64,000 bases of DNA from REEB52 sp964626905 (GTDB taxonomy: Bacteria; Chlamydiota; Chlamydiia; Chlamydiales; SM23-39). The translations under genes and the position numbers were made by a program. How positions within the stretch are numbered: the first letter of the stretch is position 1; each line of letters starts with the position of its first letter. Under the pieces are notes generated by a model, which saw only the letters and a list, made by a program, of their open reading frames with translations, did no database searches and was not told the DNA's origin. Location of the stretch: positions 120,768 to 184,767 of the forward strand of contig CAZVHA010000004.1 in NCBI GenBank assembly GCA_964626905.1, given 5' to 3'. This document shows positions 33,849-42,563 of this stretch, in pieces.

Positions 33849-34219
33849 TCGGCGCTAAGATAAAACCAACGATTGTCTACTTTTTCAAAAGAACTCTTTT
33901 CTTCCAAAAGGAGAGCTTTGCCGTTTTGCCTCAAATGAGCGATAAAGTGGACTGAAGTTTCACTGAAGGCGATGATTTCGAGCTTTTCAAATTGCGTCGA
34001 TTCGCAAAACTCTAAAATGGCCCGCTTCCACTTTGTCTGATTGGGTTCGAAATAGGGGCTTTTGGGGTGGGTTGTCTTGATGATGTAATTGGATCTCTTG
34101 AGTGCATATGCAGAATAGCGAGATCGCATAAGGGCAAGCGCCGTAGGGGCCTTTTCCCCCAAGTGCAGCGGGTGACAACAATCAGAATAAAGCTTACCAG
34201 AGCAGCAGGGGCAATCCAT
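33833..34219 (-). CDS. ychJ: YchJ-family SEC-C/zinc-ribbon protein
   Basis: 128 residues. The N-terminus has the SEC-C-type metal motif C-P-C...DCCHP (residues 3-16), followed by ALMRSRYSAYALK, the UPF0225/YchJ hallmark, and a C-terminal NTF2-like body. Function is not established; the SEC-C motif binds zinc in other proteins. It ends 16 bp inside the end of brnQ copy 1 on the other strand and lies 2 bp downstream of brnQ copy 2. Confidence 0.88.
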   Translation of the reverse strand: MDCPCCSGKLYSDCCHPLHLGEKAPTALALMRSRYSAYALKRSNYIIKTTHPKSPYFEPNQTKWKRAILEFCESTQFEKLEIIAFSETSVHFIAHLRQNGKALLLEEKSSFEKVDNRWFYLSADYPKQ

Positions 34220-34221
34220 TT

Positions 34222-35382
34222 CTAATGACTAAACCGGAGAAGTAGTTTTGTAAAAAAGGCGATCGCAAAGGGGAAGCGGATCCAGCGCCATCCCCACAGT
34301 TTATAAAATATGCTCAGCACCGTCAGCACGATGAGCGCTGGGTAAACAGCCTCTAAAATCGGCCCGATGATTTTCGCAATTCCTGAAAATTCGAGAGTTG
34401 ATATGAAAAAGGCGATAAATAAAGTCACAGCCAATGCAACTCCATTCCCAATTTTGTCTTTTGCTACCTCTTTTTTCAAAAAGTCGGCAAAGAGCGAAGT
34501 GAGGACGACCGATGTGGTCAAACAGGCCAAAATCACAGCGACACAGACAACGGGTGCTGCAAAAGGGCCCAAAGAGGCGTGCGCGATGTAGGCGAGCATC
34601 TCCTGAGGCGCAACCGATCCGAGCTCAGGCGCGTAAATCGCCCCCAAAAGGACTAAAACAACGTAGACGAGCGAGAGGAGCCCCGCACCGATGAACGACG
34701 CTTTTAGAAAGATCGGAAGCGTTTTCTTGGGCTCAGAAGGCATGGCTCCTTCGTTCTGTTTTGTCTGCAAATGTTTGATCACAAAGGCAGAGAAGAAAAA
34801 GGCCGCGAGCAGATCCATCGTCTGATACCCTTGAAGGATGCCCGTCTTAAAGCTGCCCCAAAGAGGGGTATTTGCCGCACTTGGCCAGTCGGCAAAGTAG
34901 AGCCCAAAAATCCCGATCAAAAGGAGCGAAACGAGGAGAATGGGAGTTAAAATAACCCCAAGCACCGGAACAATCCGGTTTTTTCGAATCGTCAAGAAAA
35001 ACAAAATCGCACAGGAAAGAGCGCTGAATACCCATAGAGGTGTGTTCGGCACAATCAATTTAAAGGCCCCGTGAGCCACCGTGATACAGCGGGCAAGAAC
35101 TCCAAAGGGCCCCATCAAAGAAAGGGCAATGAAGGGAAGCCAAAATGTGGCCGGTTTTCCAAGTCTTCCAAAAAATTCTTTCGCACTCCCATTGAAAAGA
35201 AGGATCGCGAGAATCCCAAGAAAGGGGACCAAAACCCCTGTCAGAAAAATTCCAAAAGCCCCAGTTAGATAATGGCCGCCACTCATCTGACCCACGACCA
35301 ATGGAAACACTAAGTTGCCCGACCCAAAAAACATCGAGAACATCGCAAGACCCGTGGAGAGGATTAAAGATTTGCTTTTCAT
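34222..35382 (-). CDS. brnQ: branched-chain amino acid carrier BrnQ/LIVCS, copy 2
   Basis: 386 residues, paralogous to 32685-33848 along its whole length (GLAMFSMFFGSGNLVFPLVVGQMSG; GYQTMDLLAAFFFSAFV). It has ~12 membrane segments. The Gly-Ser-Gly-Asn variant of the entry motif and the different loops suggest different substrate preference. A TATAAT lies about ten bases before the ATG on the minus strand. Confidence 0.92.
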   Translation of the reverse strand: MKSKSLILSTGLAMFSMFFGSGNLVFPLVVGQMSGGHYLTGAFGIFLTGVLVPFLGILAILLFNGSAKEFFGRLGKPATFWLPFIALSLMGPFGVLARCITVAHGAFKLIVPNTPLWVFSALSCAILFFLTIRKNRIVPVLGVILTPILLVSLLLIGIFGLYFADWPSAANTPLWGSFKTGILQGYQTMDLLAAFFFSAFVIKHLQTKQNEGAMPSEPKKTLPIFLKASFIGAGLLSLVYVVLVLLGAIYAPELGSVAPQEMLAYIAHASLGPFAAPVVCVAVILACLTTSVVLTSLFADFLKKEVAKDKIGNGVALAVTLFIAFFISTLEFSGIAKIIGPILEAVYPALIVLTVLSIFYKLWGWRWIRFPFAIAFFTKLLLRFSH

Positions 35383-35519
35383 GGCCTGCCATTATAGTGA
35401 AGGGAGAGATATCGGTCTATACGCAAATGCATGAAAATGATTGTCCATAAAAGTAAAATTTTATATTGTCCTAAAGAGAAGGCGCCACGTTTTGGCGTCA
35501 AAATTTTTTGGAGATTTTT

Positions 35520-35651
35520 ATGCTGAATGGAAATATCGTCCCTATCATTTCAATCATTGCCGGGATTTTAATCCTCGTCTATCCCCGCATCCTCAATTAC
35601 GTAGTAGCAATTTACTTGATCCTCGTTGGACTCATGGGATTCATGTCCTGA
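35520..35651 (+). CDS. DUF3096 small membrane protein
   Basis: A 43-residue protein, preceded by GGAG seven bases before the ATG. It is nearly all hydrophobic in two segments: NGNIVPIISIIAGILIL, then a PRILNYVVAIYL core that matches the DUF3096 family of tiny inner-membrane proteins. Function unknown. A hairpin follows 14 bases after the stop. Confidence 0.75.
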   Translation: MLNGNIVPIISIIAGILILVYPRILNYVVAIYLILVGLMGFMS

Positions 35652-35664
35652 TTTGTCCCCCTTT

Positions 35665-35688
35665 GGAAGGAGGCAAAGACCTCCTTCC
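35665..35688 (+). terminator. hairpin terminator after the DUF3096 gene
   Basis: A perfect 9-bp stem GGAAGGAGG / CCTCCTTCC with a 6-base loop. No T-run follows, so it may instead protect the 3' end of the mRNA. Confidence 0.45.
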
Positions 35689-35803
35689 TCAACACAGTCT
35701 AAGATGTTCTCATAAGCGCATTTCTTGGCAAAAAAAATCAGTTGTCATTTTCCCCATTTCTTGAGTAAAATGTCCCTCCTACATTTGAAACAATAGGGAG
35801 TCT

Positions 35804-37621
35804 ATGCTGAAAATCGTCCGAACCACTCTTCTCTTTTTGCCAGTCCTTCTCAACGCTGGATTTTTCGATTGGTACGAAACGCTTTCCCCAAAAGCGGAAA
35901 AAGCAAAGGCGCGCCTAGAAAACATCGACTCCGTTTTGGAAAAAGCTGTCGCCGATTACGATGTGCCTGGGCTTGCCATTGGCGTTATTGTCGATGGGCA
36001 CGTCATCTATACAAAGGGATTTGGATATAGAAATCTCGAAGAAAAACTTCCCGTTACGGCGCAGACTCTATTTCCGATCGGTTCTTGCACCAAAGCTTTC
36101 ACCACGTTTGCGATGGGCAATTTGGTTGAAGAGGGGCGATTTGAATGGGATCAGCCTGTCATCGATATTTTGCCCGAATTTCGGCTTTGGGATCAGTATG
36201 CGACTACAAATGTCACTTTCCGAGATCTTTTAACCCATAGGACCGGAATGCCCCGACATGAATTCGTCTGGTACAATTCAAAAATGACCAAAGAGGAGAT
36301 GCTCAAGCGGATCCGCTTTTTACAACCGGCTCACGATATCCGGCAAAAGTATCAATATGGAAACTTGATGTATTTCATCGCCGGGCTCTCCATGGAAAAA
36401 ATGGCCGGCAAATCTTGGGAGCAGATCATTCAAGAGAGGATATTGACTCCCCTCGAGATGAAAAATACTCACTGTTCCTTCTCTTTGCTCCAACAATCCG
36501 ATAATGTCGCCTACCCTTATTTGGAAAGATCGGGGAAAATCAAAAGGATGCCTTTCCGTGATTTATCTCTCATCAGTGCGGCAGGCGGGATCAATTCCAA
36601 TGTCGAAGATTTGACCCATTGGCTTCAGATGCTGACGAACGGGGGTGTGTATCACTCGTCGTCCCTCATCAGCCCTGCGACATTGCAAGAACTTCTCGCC
36701 CCCAACGTCATTATCCCCGGCGCTCCCGAATGTAAGGACAGCCTCCTATACGCCTACGGATTTGGGTGGGGAATTAACTCTTACTCTGGGTATTACTACG
36801 TGAGCCATGACGGAGTTTCAGATGGTTTTACCACTGTGCTCGGTTTTTTGCCCAAAGAGAACATCGGCGTTGTCGTTTTGGCCAATAAAAACATGACCTC
36901 TCTTGCCAGATACGCCTCTTTGCAGATTTTGGATGCCGTTCTCGATCTCCCTTTTCACGATTGGATCCAAGAAGGGTTGGATGGGATTCTTAAAAATCGG
37001 CAGATCCTCAGTGAAAAGAGCATTGAAGAGGATCTCTCCCGGAAAAAAGGGACTACCCCAAGCCATCCTCTCGAGGAGTATGTCGGCGTATATGAGAACC
37101 CTGGATATGGCAAAATGGAGGTCGTAATCGTCGATGGAAAACTCCAGGCCGTTTACAACGATCTCACATTTGTCCTAGACCATTGGCACTATGATGTCTT
37201 CCGCGTCATCGAAGAAAAGCAAGACATGATCGTCTCGTTTGAAGGGGCAAAAATTACCTTCGCCAATAATGCAGATGGCGATATAGCCGAGATCATTGCT
37301 CCATTTGAGCCGATTGCAGATGACATCGTCTTCAAGCGCAAGTCTGAAGAAAAACTGTCCAATCTCAACTATTTGCGCCAATTCACAGGGATTTACGAGA
37401 TCTATGGTTACACGGTGGAAGTTGCGATCCGCAACCAAGCTCTTGTCGCCATCATTCCGGGCCAATCAAACTACGAATTGACGCCCGTTCACGAAAATGA
37501 ATTTTCTGTGAAATCGCTAACCGGTTCGACGGTCCGATTTGTGATGGACCAAGAGAAGAAAATCCGAGAGATTTTACTCATCCATCCCTATGGGGTCTTT
37601 TCGGCAAATCCAAAAAGATAA
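35804..37621 (+). CDS. serine hydrolase, class C beta-lactamase/penicillin-binding-like, with DUF3471-like tail
   Basis: 605 residues, signal peptide (IVRTTLLFLPVLLNAG). The serine beta-lactamase-related domain has S94-C-T-K97 (SxxK) and Y185-G-N187 (YxN); HDGVSDGF stands near the third motif (HxG). The ~200 C-terminal residues hold two copies of a beta-rich lipocalin-like unit (EEYVGVYENPGYGK and RQFTGIYEIYGYT), as in DUF3471 proteins. It could be a peptidase/esterase or D-amino-acid amidase of the periplasm; antibiotic hydrolysis is not implied. Confidence 0.85.
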   Translation: MLKIVRTTLLFLPVLLNAGFFDWYETLSPKAEKAKARLENIDSVLEKAVADYDVPGLAIGVIVDGHVIYTKGFGYRNLEEKLPVTAQTLFPIGSCTKAFTTFAMGNLVEEGRFEWDQPVIDILPEFRLWDQYATTNVTFRDLLTHRTGMPRHEFVWYNSKMTKEEMLKRIRFLQPAHDIRQKYQYGNLMYFIAGLSMEKMAGKSWEQIIQERILTPLEMKNTHCSFSLLQQSDNVAYPYLERSGKIKRMPFRDLSLISAAGGINSNVEDLTHWLQMLTNGGVYHSSSLISPATLQELLAPNVIIPGAPECKDSLLYAYGFGWGINSYSGYYYVSHDGVSDGFTTVLGFLPKENIGVVVLANKNMTSLARYASLQILDAVLDLPFHDWIQEGLDGILKNRQILSEKSIEEDLSRKKGTTPSHPLEEYVGVYENPGYGKMEVVIVDGKLQAVYNDLTFVLDHWHYDVFRVIEEKQDMIVSFEGAKITFANNADGDIAEIIAPFEPIADDIVFKRKSEEKLSNLNYLRQFTGIYEIYGYTVEVAIRNQALVAIIPGQSNYELTPVHENEFSVKSLTGSTVRFVMDQEKKIREILLIHPYGVFSANPKR

Positions 37622-37622
37622 T

Positions 37623-38678
37623 TTAGAAGTCGAGTGTCGCTCTCGTCGTAAGACCGTAGAGCGACAGTAGACTGGTGTTGATCCAGGTCTCTTTTGCAAG
37701 GGATGCGGTGCTTGCTGTTGAGCGGTAGACTTCTTGCACATTGAACCAGACATTCATCTCAAAACCGGCAAATAGTTCGAGCCTGTTTGCGCAAAAGTTT
37801 TTCTGATACGATGGGCCCACGAGCATTTGCCCCCACACGACGGGACGAGCATCCTTATAGGTCGCATCTCGAACAGGGATAGAGGGGTCGTCGCTCGCTG
37901 TCGGTCGCACGTTGGTCGTCTGTTTCGCACGGTTCGAATAGCTCCCGACCAATAGGCCGAAAGAGGCTCCCGCGCTCATGTAAAGGTCGCCCGTCCAATA
38001 CCAGTCGAAAAAGGTCCCCGCTTTGAGCCCTGCGCCTGCAAAATCCCATCGATTCCGGATACTTGTCGATCCTTGGGCGGCATCGACATAAAAAACCTTC
38101 CAATCTTGGTTCATCCAAGCGAGAACACCCCCTCCAAGCATTCTCAATTTTAGATGCGGATTGGGGAAAAAGACCCGATCGATAATCCAGTCGAACACGT
38201 TGTAGTTAAAATGTAAATGCGATGTCGCACTCGATAGCGGCGCGCTCGTGATTTGCGGCCAGGTCCCCGTCAAAAATTGCTGCGATGCCCCCGGTTTTTC
38301 TGCGTGATTTGTCCCCCGATTTGTCATCCTCGTATATTGCCAACGGCTTTCCCAATAGTGAGGGGCGCGAAAATAGAGCACAGCCAGACGAAATCCCGGA
38401 TCGACATTATATGAGCCCCGTTCAAAATTTCCTTGCGCAAAGGCAGCAGTGGGTCCCCAAGCATTTTGCTTCATTTTTAGCGCGTAGTCGAGAGCCCCTT
38501 CGGCAATAGTCCAGTAGAGAAATTCGACGCTTCCTGAAAAGACCTGATCGTATCTTTTAAAAAGATCGGGCTCCCCACACAACTCATCGATGCAACAACA
38601 CTGAATCTCTTCTGTCTTGGCCAAAAGAGAAAAGATCGAGAAAAGGGCTGCAAAGAGAGGATATAGTGAGGTCTTCAT
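37623..38678 (-). CDS. Lpg1974/MOMP-like outer-membrane beta-barrel porin
   Basis: 351 residues from the ATG giving MKTSLYPLF, with AAGGAGA upstream; a TTG six codons earlier is only an in-frame accident. Signal peptide, then a cysteine cluster (IQCCCIDELCGEP) that could be disulphide-linked, as in chlamydial envelopes. SGSVEFLYWTIAEGALDYAL opens the barrel, and alternating aromatic strands continue to the C-terminal Phe (ATLDF), the barrel-assembly signal. It fits the Lpg1974 family, which is expanded in environmental chlamydiae as the main surface proteins. Confidence 0.8.
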   Translation of the reverse strand: MKTSLYPLFAALFSIFSLLAKTEEIQCCCIDELCGEPDLFKRYDQVFSGSVEFLYWTIAEGALDYALKMKQNAWGPTAAFAQGNFERGSYNVDPGFRLAVLYFRAPHYWESRWQYTRMTNRGTNHAEKPGASQQFLTGTWPQITSAPLSSATSHLHFNYNVFDWIIDRVFFPNPHLKLRMLGGGVLAWMNQDWKVFYVDAAQGSTSIRNRWDFAGAGLKAGTFFDWYWTGDLYMSAGASFGLLVGSYSNRAKQTTNVRPTASDDPSIPVRDATYKDARPVVWGQMLVGPSYQKNFCANRLELFAGFEMNVWFNVQEVYRSTASTASLAKETWINTSLLSLYGLTTRATLDF

Positions 38679-38769
38679 GAACTTCTCCTTTTTCAATGAA
38701 GATTAGAAAAAAATCTTTGAATGTGCAAGAAGATTTTGTTTCTGTTAATATAGAGTAAAGGAGAAGTTC

Positions 38770-39060
38770 ATGAAAAAAGCTTTATTTGTTCTATTTGCCA
38801 CCACTGCATTTGCTATATTGCCGCCTCTTGCTCAAAGTATTCGAGAAACGGAAAGCCTTTTGAGTGATCCGAGATTTTACAGCTCTTTGGGAAGTGCGGA
38901 AATGATCAAGGAGATCGTTCGAGTAGAAAATGGATTTTTAGTCATAACGCAAAATTACGCGATGAGAGTCGATGTCAAATACAAAGGGAGAGAAGGGCAA
39001 CGGGTTGGGCCGATCGCTTTTGAGCTCGAGTTCCATCAGCCTGATAGACTAGCGGGTTGA
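38770..39060 (+). CDS. small secreted protein of unknown function
   Basis: 96 residues with a signal peptide (KKALFVLFATTAFAILPPLAQS), preceded by AAGGAGAAGTTC, the same leader found before the divergent porin gene. The mature part is ~75 residues and beta-rich at the end (VDVKYKGREG...FELEFHQ). Shared leader and divergent arrangement suggest joint expression with the porin. Its 3' end overlaps the marC stop by 12 bp. Confidence 0.6.
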   Translation: MKKALFVLFATTAFAILPPLAQSIRETESLLSDPRFYSSLGSAEMIKEIVRVENGFLVITQNYAMRVDVKYKGREGQRVGPIAFELEFHQPDRLAG

Positions 39061-39681
39061 TAAAGAAGGGAAGAGGCCGAGGATGCCGTTGGCGAGAATC
39101 TGAATTGAGATCGCAGCTAAGACTAACCCTCCCAGTCGGTTGATCACATTGATCCCCGATTTTCCAAAGATCTTTTCGATATCGGCTGCGAAAAAGAGGA
39201 GAATTCCCATCACAAGGGCGACCATCATTGCCGAAATGCTGATGAATAGCTGGTTGACAATGCCTGGAAATTGGTTGACGCTCACAATGATCGTACTAAT
39301 GGCACCAGGTCCTGCGATAATGGGGATCGCAAGAGGGACGATGACCCCTGAATCGGCGAATTTTTCTTTCTGCTCTTCGGGACTGTGTTTGATCGAGCTC
39401 TCTTCGGCGTTCAACATCGAAAGGGCCATCATGAAAATCACAACCCCTCCCGCTACCTGAAAGGCGGGCAATCTGATGCCCAAAACGAGGAGCAGCGGAC
39501 CTCCCACCCATGTGACGATCAGCAAAATGATCCCGACGACCAGGGCCACTCGCAGTCCTGTTTGTCTTTTTTCGCTCACAGAGAGATTTCTCGTCACCCG
39601 CAGCACTGCCGGCAAAGCAGAAAGGGGGTTCGCGATCACGAGAAGGGCGATAAAATGGTTGACGAATTGGGCCAGGTCCAA
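39049..39681 (-). CDS. marC: MarC-family integral membrane protein
   Basis: 210 residues, six hydrophobic segments, starting at a TTG preceded by AAAGGGA. Family marks: LLVIANPLSALPAVL at the start and VIVPLAIPIIAGPGAISTIIV in the middle. MarC proteins are inner-membrane proteins of unsettled function, once linked to multiple antibiotic resistance without later support. Confidence 0.88.
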   Translation of the reverse strand: MDLAQFVNHFIALLVIANPLSALPAVLRVTRNLSVSEKRQTGLRVALVVGIILLIVTWVGGPLLLVLGIRLPAFQVAGGVVIFMMALSMLNAEESSIKHSPEEQKEKFADSGVIVPLAIPIIAGPGAISTIIVSVNQFPGIVNQLFISISAMMVALVMGILLFFAADIEKIFGKSGINVINRLGGLVLAAISIQILANGILGLFPSLSTR

Positions 39682-39731
39682 GACAATCCCTTTTAGTATT
39701 CATCATAACCATTAGGGGAGTATCAAACAAG

Positions 39732-40397
39732 ATGGAGATTTGGTTAGACACGGCGGATCTCGCGCTCGTAGCTGAGGCAAAACAGATGGGGATTCTCTAT
39801 GGAGTGACGACAAATCCGACGATTGTTGCAAAATCAAAAATGGGGATCGAAGAGCTGATCGAAAAAATGTTGCAACTGCAAGAGGGCCCCATCACCGTTC
39901 AGGCGACTGCACAAGAGGCGCCAAAAATGATTGAACAGGGCGAGGCAATCTACCAATTTTCAAATCGACTCGTTGTAAAGGTACCCGTCACAGTGGAGGG
40001 GTTAAAAGCCATTTACGCTTTGAGTCAAAAAAAAATCCCGGTCATGGCAACGGCCGTTTTTGATTCCAATCAGGTTCTTTTGGCCGCCAAAGCTGGGGCG
40101 ACCTATATCGCCCCCTATTTTTCGGCCATTTGCGATTTGGATATGTCGGGGATCGATCAATTCCAAGCGATGCTCAAACTCCTCAAGAGATACCAGTACC
40201 CATCCAAAATTTTGGCGGCCTCTTTGAAATCAGCAGAGCAGGTGAGGCAATGCATGGAGCTCGGAACCGATGCGGTGACGCTGAATAAAGAGGTGTTCTT
40301 GTCGTTTATTGCCAATCACGAGGAGACGATGGAGCGATTAAATACCTTTCAAAAAGATTGGAAAACGGCGAAAGAGCGAAAAAAATTACCGCTTTGA
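39732..40397 (+). CDS. tal: transaldolase, TalC/fructose-6-phosphate aldolase type
   Basis: 221 residues, the short (~215) transaldolase class, with GGGAG upstream. GVTTNPTIVAKS near the start, the Schiff-base lysine in VVKVPVT (~88), and ILAASLKSAEQV match the family. It works in the non-oxidative pentose phosphate pathway or cleaves fructose-6-phosphate; the two cannot be told apart here. It ends 16 bp before a repeat element that separates it from the convergent rluA-type gene. Confidence 0.92.
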   Translation: MEIWLDTADLALVAEAKQMGILYGVTTNPTIVAKSKMGIEELIEKMLQLQEGPITVQATAQEAPKMIEQGEAIYQFSNRLVVKVPVTVEGLKAIYALSQKKIPVMATAVFDSNQVLLAAKAGATYIAPYFSAICDLDMSGIDQFQAMLKLLKRYQYPSKILAASLKSAEQVRQCMELGTDAVTLNKEVFLSFIANHEETMERLNTFQKDWKTAKERKKLPL

Positions 40398-40413
40398 ACT
40401 TTTGACGCCCAAG

Positions 40414-40582
40414 GCGGCGTAAGCAAATAACTGTTACATTTCCGCTGCGCTGGCATCTTCACCTTTGCACCCGGCTGCATCGGCCATGTGCTTGCACATG
40501 GCCTGCTTCGCCGTCGGCGTGGCCTGGTGCAAATCTGAAGCGTCAGCTTTGCGGAAATGCAACGGTTATTTGCTTACGCCGC
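40414..40582. mobile_element. MITE-like element family D
   Basis: 169 bp, with ~33-bp imperfect terminal inverted repeats starting GCGGCGTAAGCAAATAAC. It is flanked by exact 5-bp direct repeats CCAAG (40409-40413 and 40583-40587). The interior is GC-rich and palindromic (GGCCATGTGC / GCACATGGCC). It lies in the 3' end of the pseudouridine synthase gene and now supplies its last codons and stop. Confidence 0.85.
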
Positions 40583-41411
40583 CCAAGACCTGAAAGCTCA
40601 GCGGTAAAGGAGAGGTGAATTTCACCTCTTTTTGGGTAAACGGGTGTTTGAAGCCGAGCGTGCAGGCGTGAAGACAGAGCCGCCTCAATGGATTTTGGAG
40701 CGCCCCATACCTCTCGTCGCCGACAATCGGATGTCCCGCCCTTTGGCAGTGGACTCTGATCTGATGCTTGCGGCCCGTTTCCAGTTGCAGTTTCAAGTAG
40801 GTGTATTTGGCAGATTTGCGCAGGAGTGAAAAATGGGTGATCGCCTCTTTGCCCTGATTGGATTCGACCACATCTAAGGAGGGGAGCTCCAGTAATTTGG
40901 ACTTCCAAGTCCCGCTCTTTTCCTTGAGCCGCCCTTCGACAATCGCATAGTATTCTCTGACAATATCGTGCTTTTCAAAAAGGGCGCAGAAGCGCTCTGC
41001 CGCCTCTTTTCCCCTCGCGAAAAGGAGAATCCCAGAGGTCTCTCGATCGATCCTGTGGACGGCAAAAATCTGCTCCGACTCGTAGGCCTCTTTTAAAAGC
41101 CCCAGCGCATGCCGCCTATTTTGCTCCTCATCGAGCGGCACGCTCAAAAGACCAACGGGCTTATCGATGATGATGAAATGCCGATCCTCATAGAGAATGT
41201 TAAGCCCCGAAACTTTGGGCGCCTTAAACTGCTCTTTCACCGAAACAATTTGCCCTTGAGTTAAAGGAGTGTTTTCCTTGAGAGCTCGCTTGCCATCGAG
41301 ATAAAACCTCCCGTTTTTGAGCCAATTCTGAAGAGTGCGTCTCGAACTGTCGGGAAAAATCGCTTTCATCGCATCTTGAAGAGTCATTTCGATAGGGACT
41401 ACGTACTGCAT
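40566..41411 (-). CDS. RluA-family pseudouridine synthase
   Basis: 281 residues from the ATG giving MQYVVPIEM; the frame upstream runs through the neighbouring gene and is not coding. It has an N-terminal S4-type RNA-binding part (SRRTLQNWLKNGRFYLDGK), the catalytic Asp in HRIDRETSG, and the C-terminal LETGRKHQIRVH. It converts specific uridines of rRNA or tRNA to pseudouridine. The last codons (GVSK and TAA) come from the repeat element at 40414-40582. Starts 4 bp after the release-factor-like gene, so co-transcribed. Confidence 0.9.
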   Translation of the reverse strand: MQYVVPIEMTLQDAMKAIFPDSSRRTLQNWLKNGRFYLDGKRALKENTPLTQGQIVSVKEQFKAPKVSGLNILYEDRHFIIIDKPVGLLSVPLDEEQNRRHALGLLKEAYESEQIFAVHRIDRETSGILLFARGKEAAERFCALFEKHDIVREYYAIVEGRLKEKSGTWKSKLLELPSLDVVESNQGKEAITHFSLLRKSAKYTYLKLQLETGRKHQIRVHCQRAGHPIVGDERYGALQNPLRRLCLHACTLGFKHPFTQKEVKFTSPLPLSFQVLGGVSK

Positions 41412-41415
41412 ACTT

Positions 41416-41808
41416 TTAAATTTCCGATGGGGGTTTTCGCCACTCTTTTTTGGCCCCTTGCTTTTTCTTCGCTGCCAAAACTTTTTCCTGGGCCCTCTTG
41501 GACCTTTTTCTCTTCTGCCGCCGCAGCTTTTCAATCGCTTGTCGTTTACGACTCTTTTCTTGAAAAAGCCCCTCTTCAATCTTGTCGCAAAGATCCCTTC
41601 GGGCATAGAGCCGATTCAGATCGCGCGAACGGCTCCTTTGACACTTCACCTCAAGGCCGCTCGGAAGATGTTTCAGATAGACGCAAGAGGAGGTCTTGTT
41701 GATCTTTTGCCCCCCGCTGCCAGAGCCAAGAATGAACTTTTCCTCTATGTCGCTCTCTTGTAAATGGAGAGAGTCCATCCGGATCTTAAGCTCATCCCAT
41801 TTATCCAT
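41416..41808 (-). CDS. GGQ-domain release-factor-like protein (ArfB/C12orf65 type)
   Basis: 130 residues: a short N-terminal stretch, GSGSGGQKINKTSS (the peptidyl-tRNA hydrolysing GGQ loop, ~28-41), then a very basic C-terminal tail (SRKRQAIEKLRRQKRKRSKRAQ). It lacks the stop-codon-recognition domain, as in ribosome-rescue factors. It probably frees stalled ribosomes. A full release factor is ~350 residues, so this is not a truncated prfA/prfB. Confidence 0.87.
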   Translation of the reverse strand: MDKWDELKIRMDSLHLQESDIEEKFILGSGSGGQKINKTSSCVYLKHLPSGLEVKCQRSRSRDLNRLYARRDLCDKIEEGLFQEKSRKRQAIEKLRRQKRKRSKRAQEKVLAAKKKQGAKKEWRKPPSEI

Positions 41809-41809
41809 A

Positions 41810-42259
41810 CTATACAGTAATTTTGAAGTGTGTTCGACGGGGAGTGATCAGCCCCTTATATTTCAAAAAGGGATCCTCTTTGCGGCTCAAAGAGATGTCG
41901 AGTGTCGTTAAAAAAATCTCTGCTGTCACTGGCACGACCCCCCGCACAAGATGCCCCGAACAGGTGCGGTACTCTTTATCGGCAATTGAGACATGAGTGT
42001 GGGGAATGACTACCCCGTCATGGGCGCTCAAATTGCCCATGAGCGCAGTCAGCTCATACTCACCATCGAAGAACTTCCGCTCATATTCCTTGGACTCAGA
42101 ACAAAAAAAGGCGAGCTCCACCTGGGTCAACATCCCAATCCCTTGATAAAAGGCCCCTTTCAGCCCCACCTCATGGGCAAATTGCCTCAGTGTCTCCTGG
42201 ATCTCCTCTCCGATCTCTATCCGAAGAACGTACCCAACATTGCACTTTGAATAATACAT
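41810..42259 (-). CDS. DUF296/PPC-domain protein
   Basis: 149 residues. PPC fold: YVLRIEIGEEIQETLRQFA at the start, GAFYQGIGMLTQVELAF in the centre, and the conserved G-N-x-S (MGNLSAHDG) with IPHTHVSIADKE at ~85-100. In plants this domain is attached to AT-hooks; bacterial stand-alone forms have no assigned function and carry putative metal-binding His. First gene of a three-gene minus-strand operon with the release-factor-like and pseudouridine synthase genes. Confidence 0.82.
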   Translation of the reverse strand: MYYSKCNVGYVLRIEIGEEIQETLRQFAHEVGLKGAFYQGIGMLTQVELAFFCSESKEYERKFFDGEYELTALMGNLSAHDGVVIPHTHVSIADKEYRTCSGHLVRGVVPVTAEIFLTTLDISLSRKEDPFLKYKGLITPRRTHFKITV

Positions 42260-42365
42260 AAACTTTAACCCTTCTGGATGGATATGTTATCCCTTTTAGG
42301 TTTCCCTTTCAACTATGGGATTATCATACTTATAATAAGCAACTTATGGTTTTATAAAAACCATT

Positions 42366-42395
42366 TTGACTGGATATGGACAAACAAGGTACAAT
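42366..42395 (+). promoter_or_regulatory. promoter of the RRM gene with long leader
   Basis: TTGACT (42366-42371) and TACAAT (42390-42395), 18 bases apart. Transcription from ~42402 would give a leader of about 160 bases before the ATG at 42564. The leader carries a GC-rich hairpin CGGGC-ACTGG-GCCCG inside otherwise AT-rich sequence. The rest of the 304-bp gap between 42260 and 42563 shows nothing else. Confidence 0.55.
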
Positions 42396-42563
42396 AGATC
42401 GTATCTAAGCCACAGCGGGCACTGGGCCCGGGTGACCTTAGACCGTAAATGAACGAATAAAATGCAAGAATCTTGTCTTGGTCTTTCTCAGAAATGAAAA
42501 ATCCTGAAAAATTTGGCCGTAGAACATTAGACTCTTTTTATTATATCTTTTTGGAGAAAAAGA

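Noticed and set aside
35804..37621. Antibiotic-resistance beta-lactamase
   Set aside because: The SxxK and YxN motifs are general to the serine hydrolase family and the DUF3471-like tail is typical of peptidase/esterase relatives, so resistance cannot be claimed.
41412..41606. 65-residue N-terminal extension of the pseudouridine synthase
   Set aside because: It overlaps the release-factor-like gene almost completely in another frame; the S4-like domain follows directly after the internal ATG at 41411.
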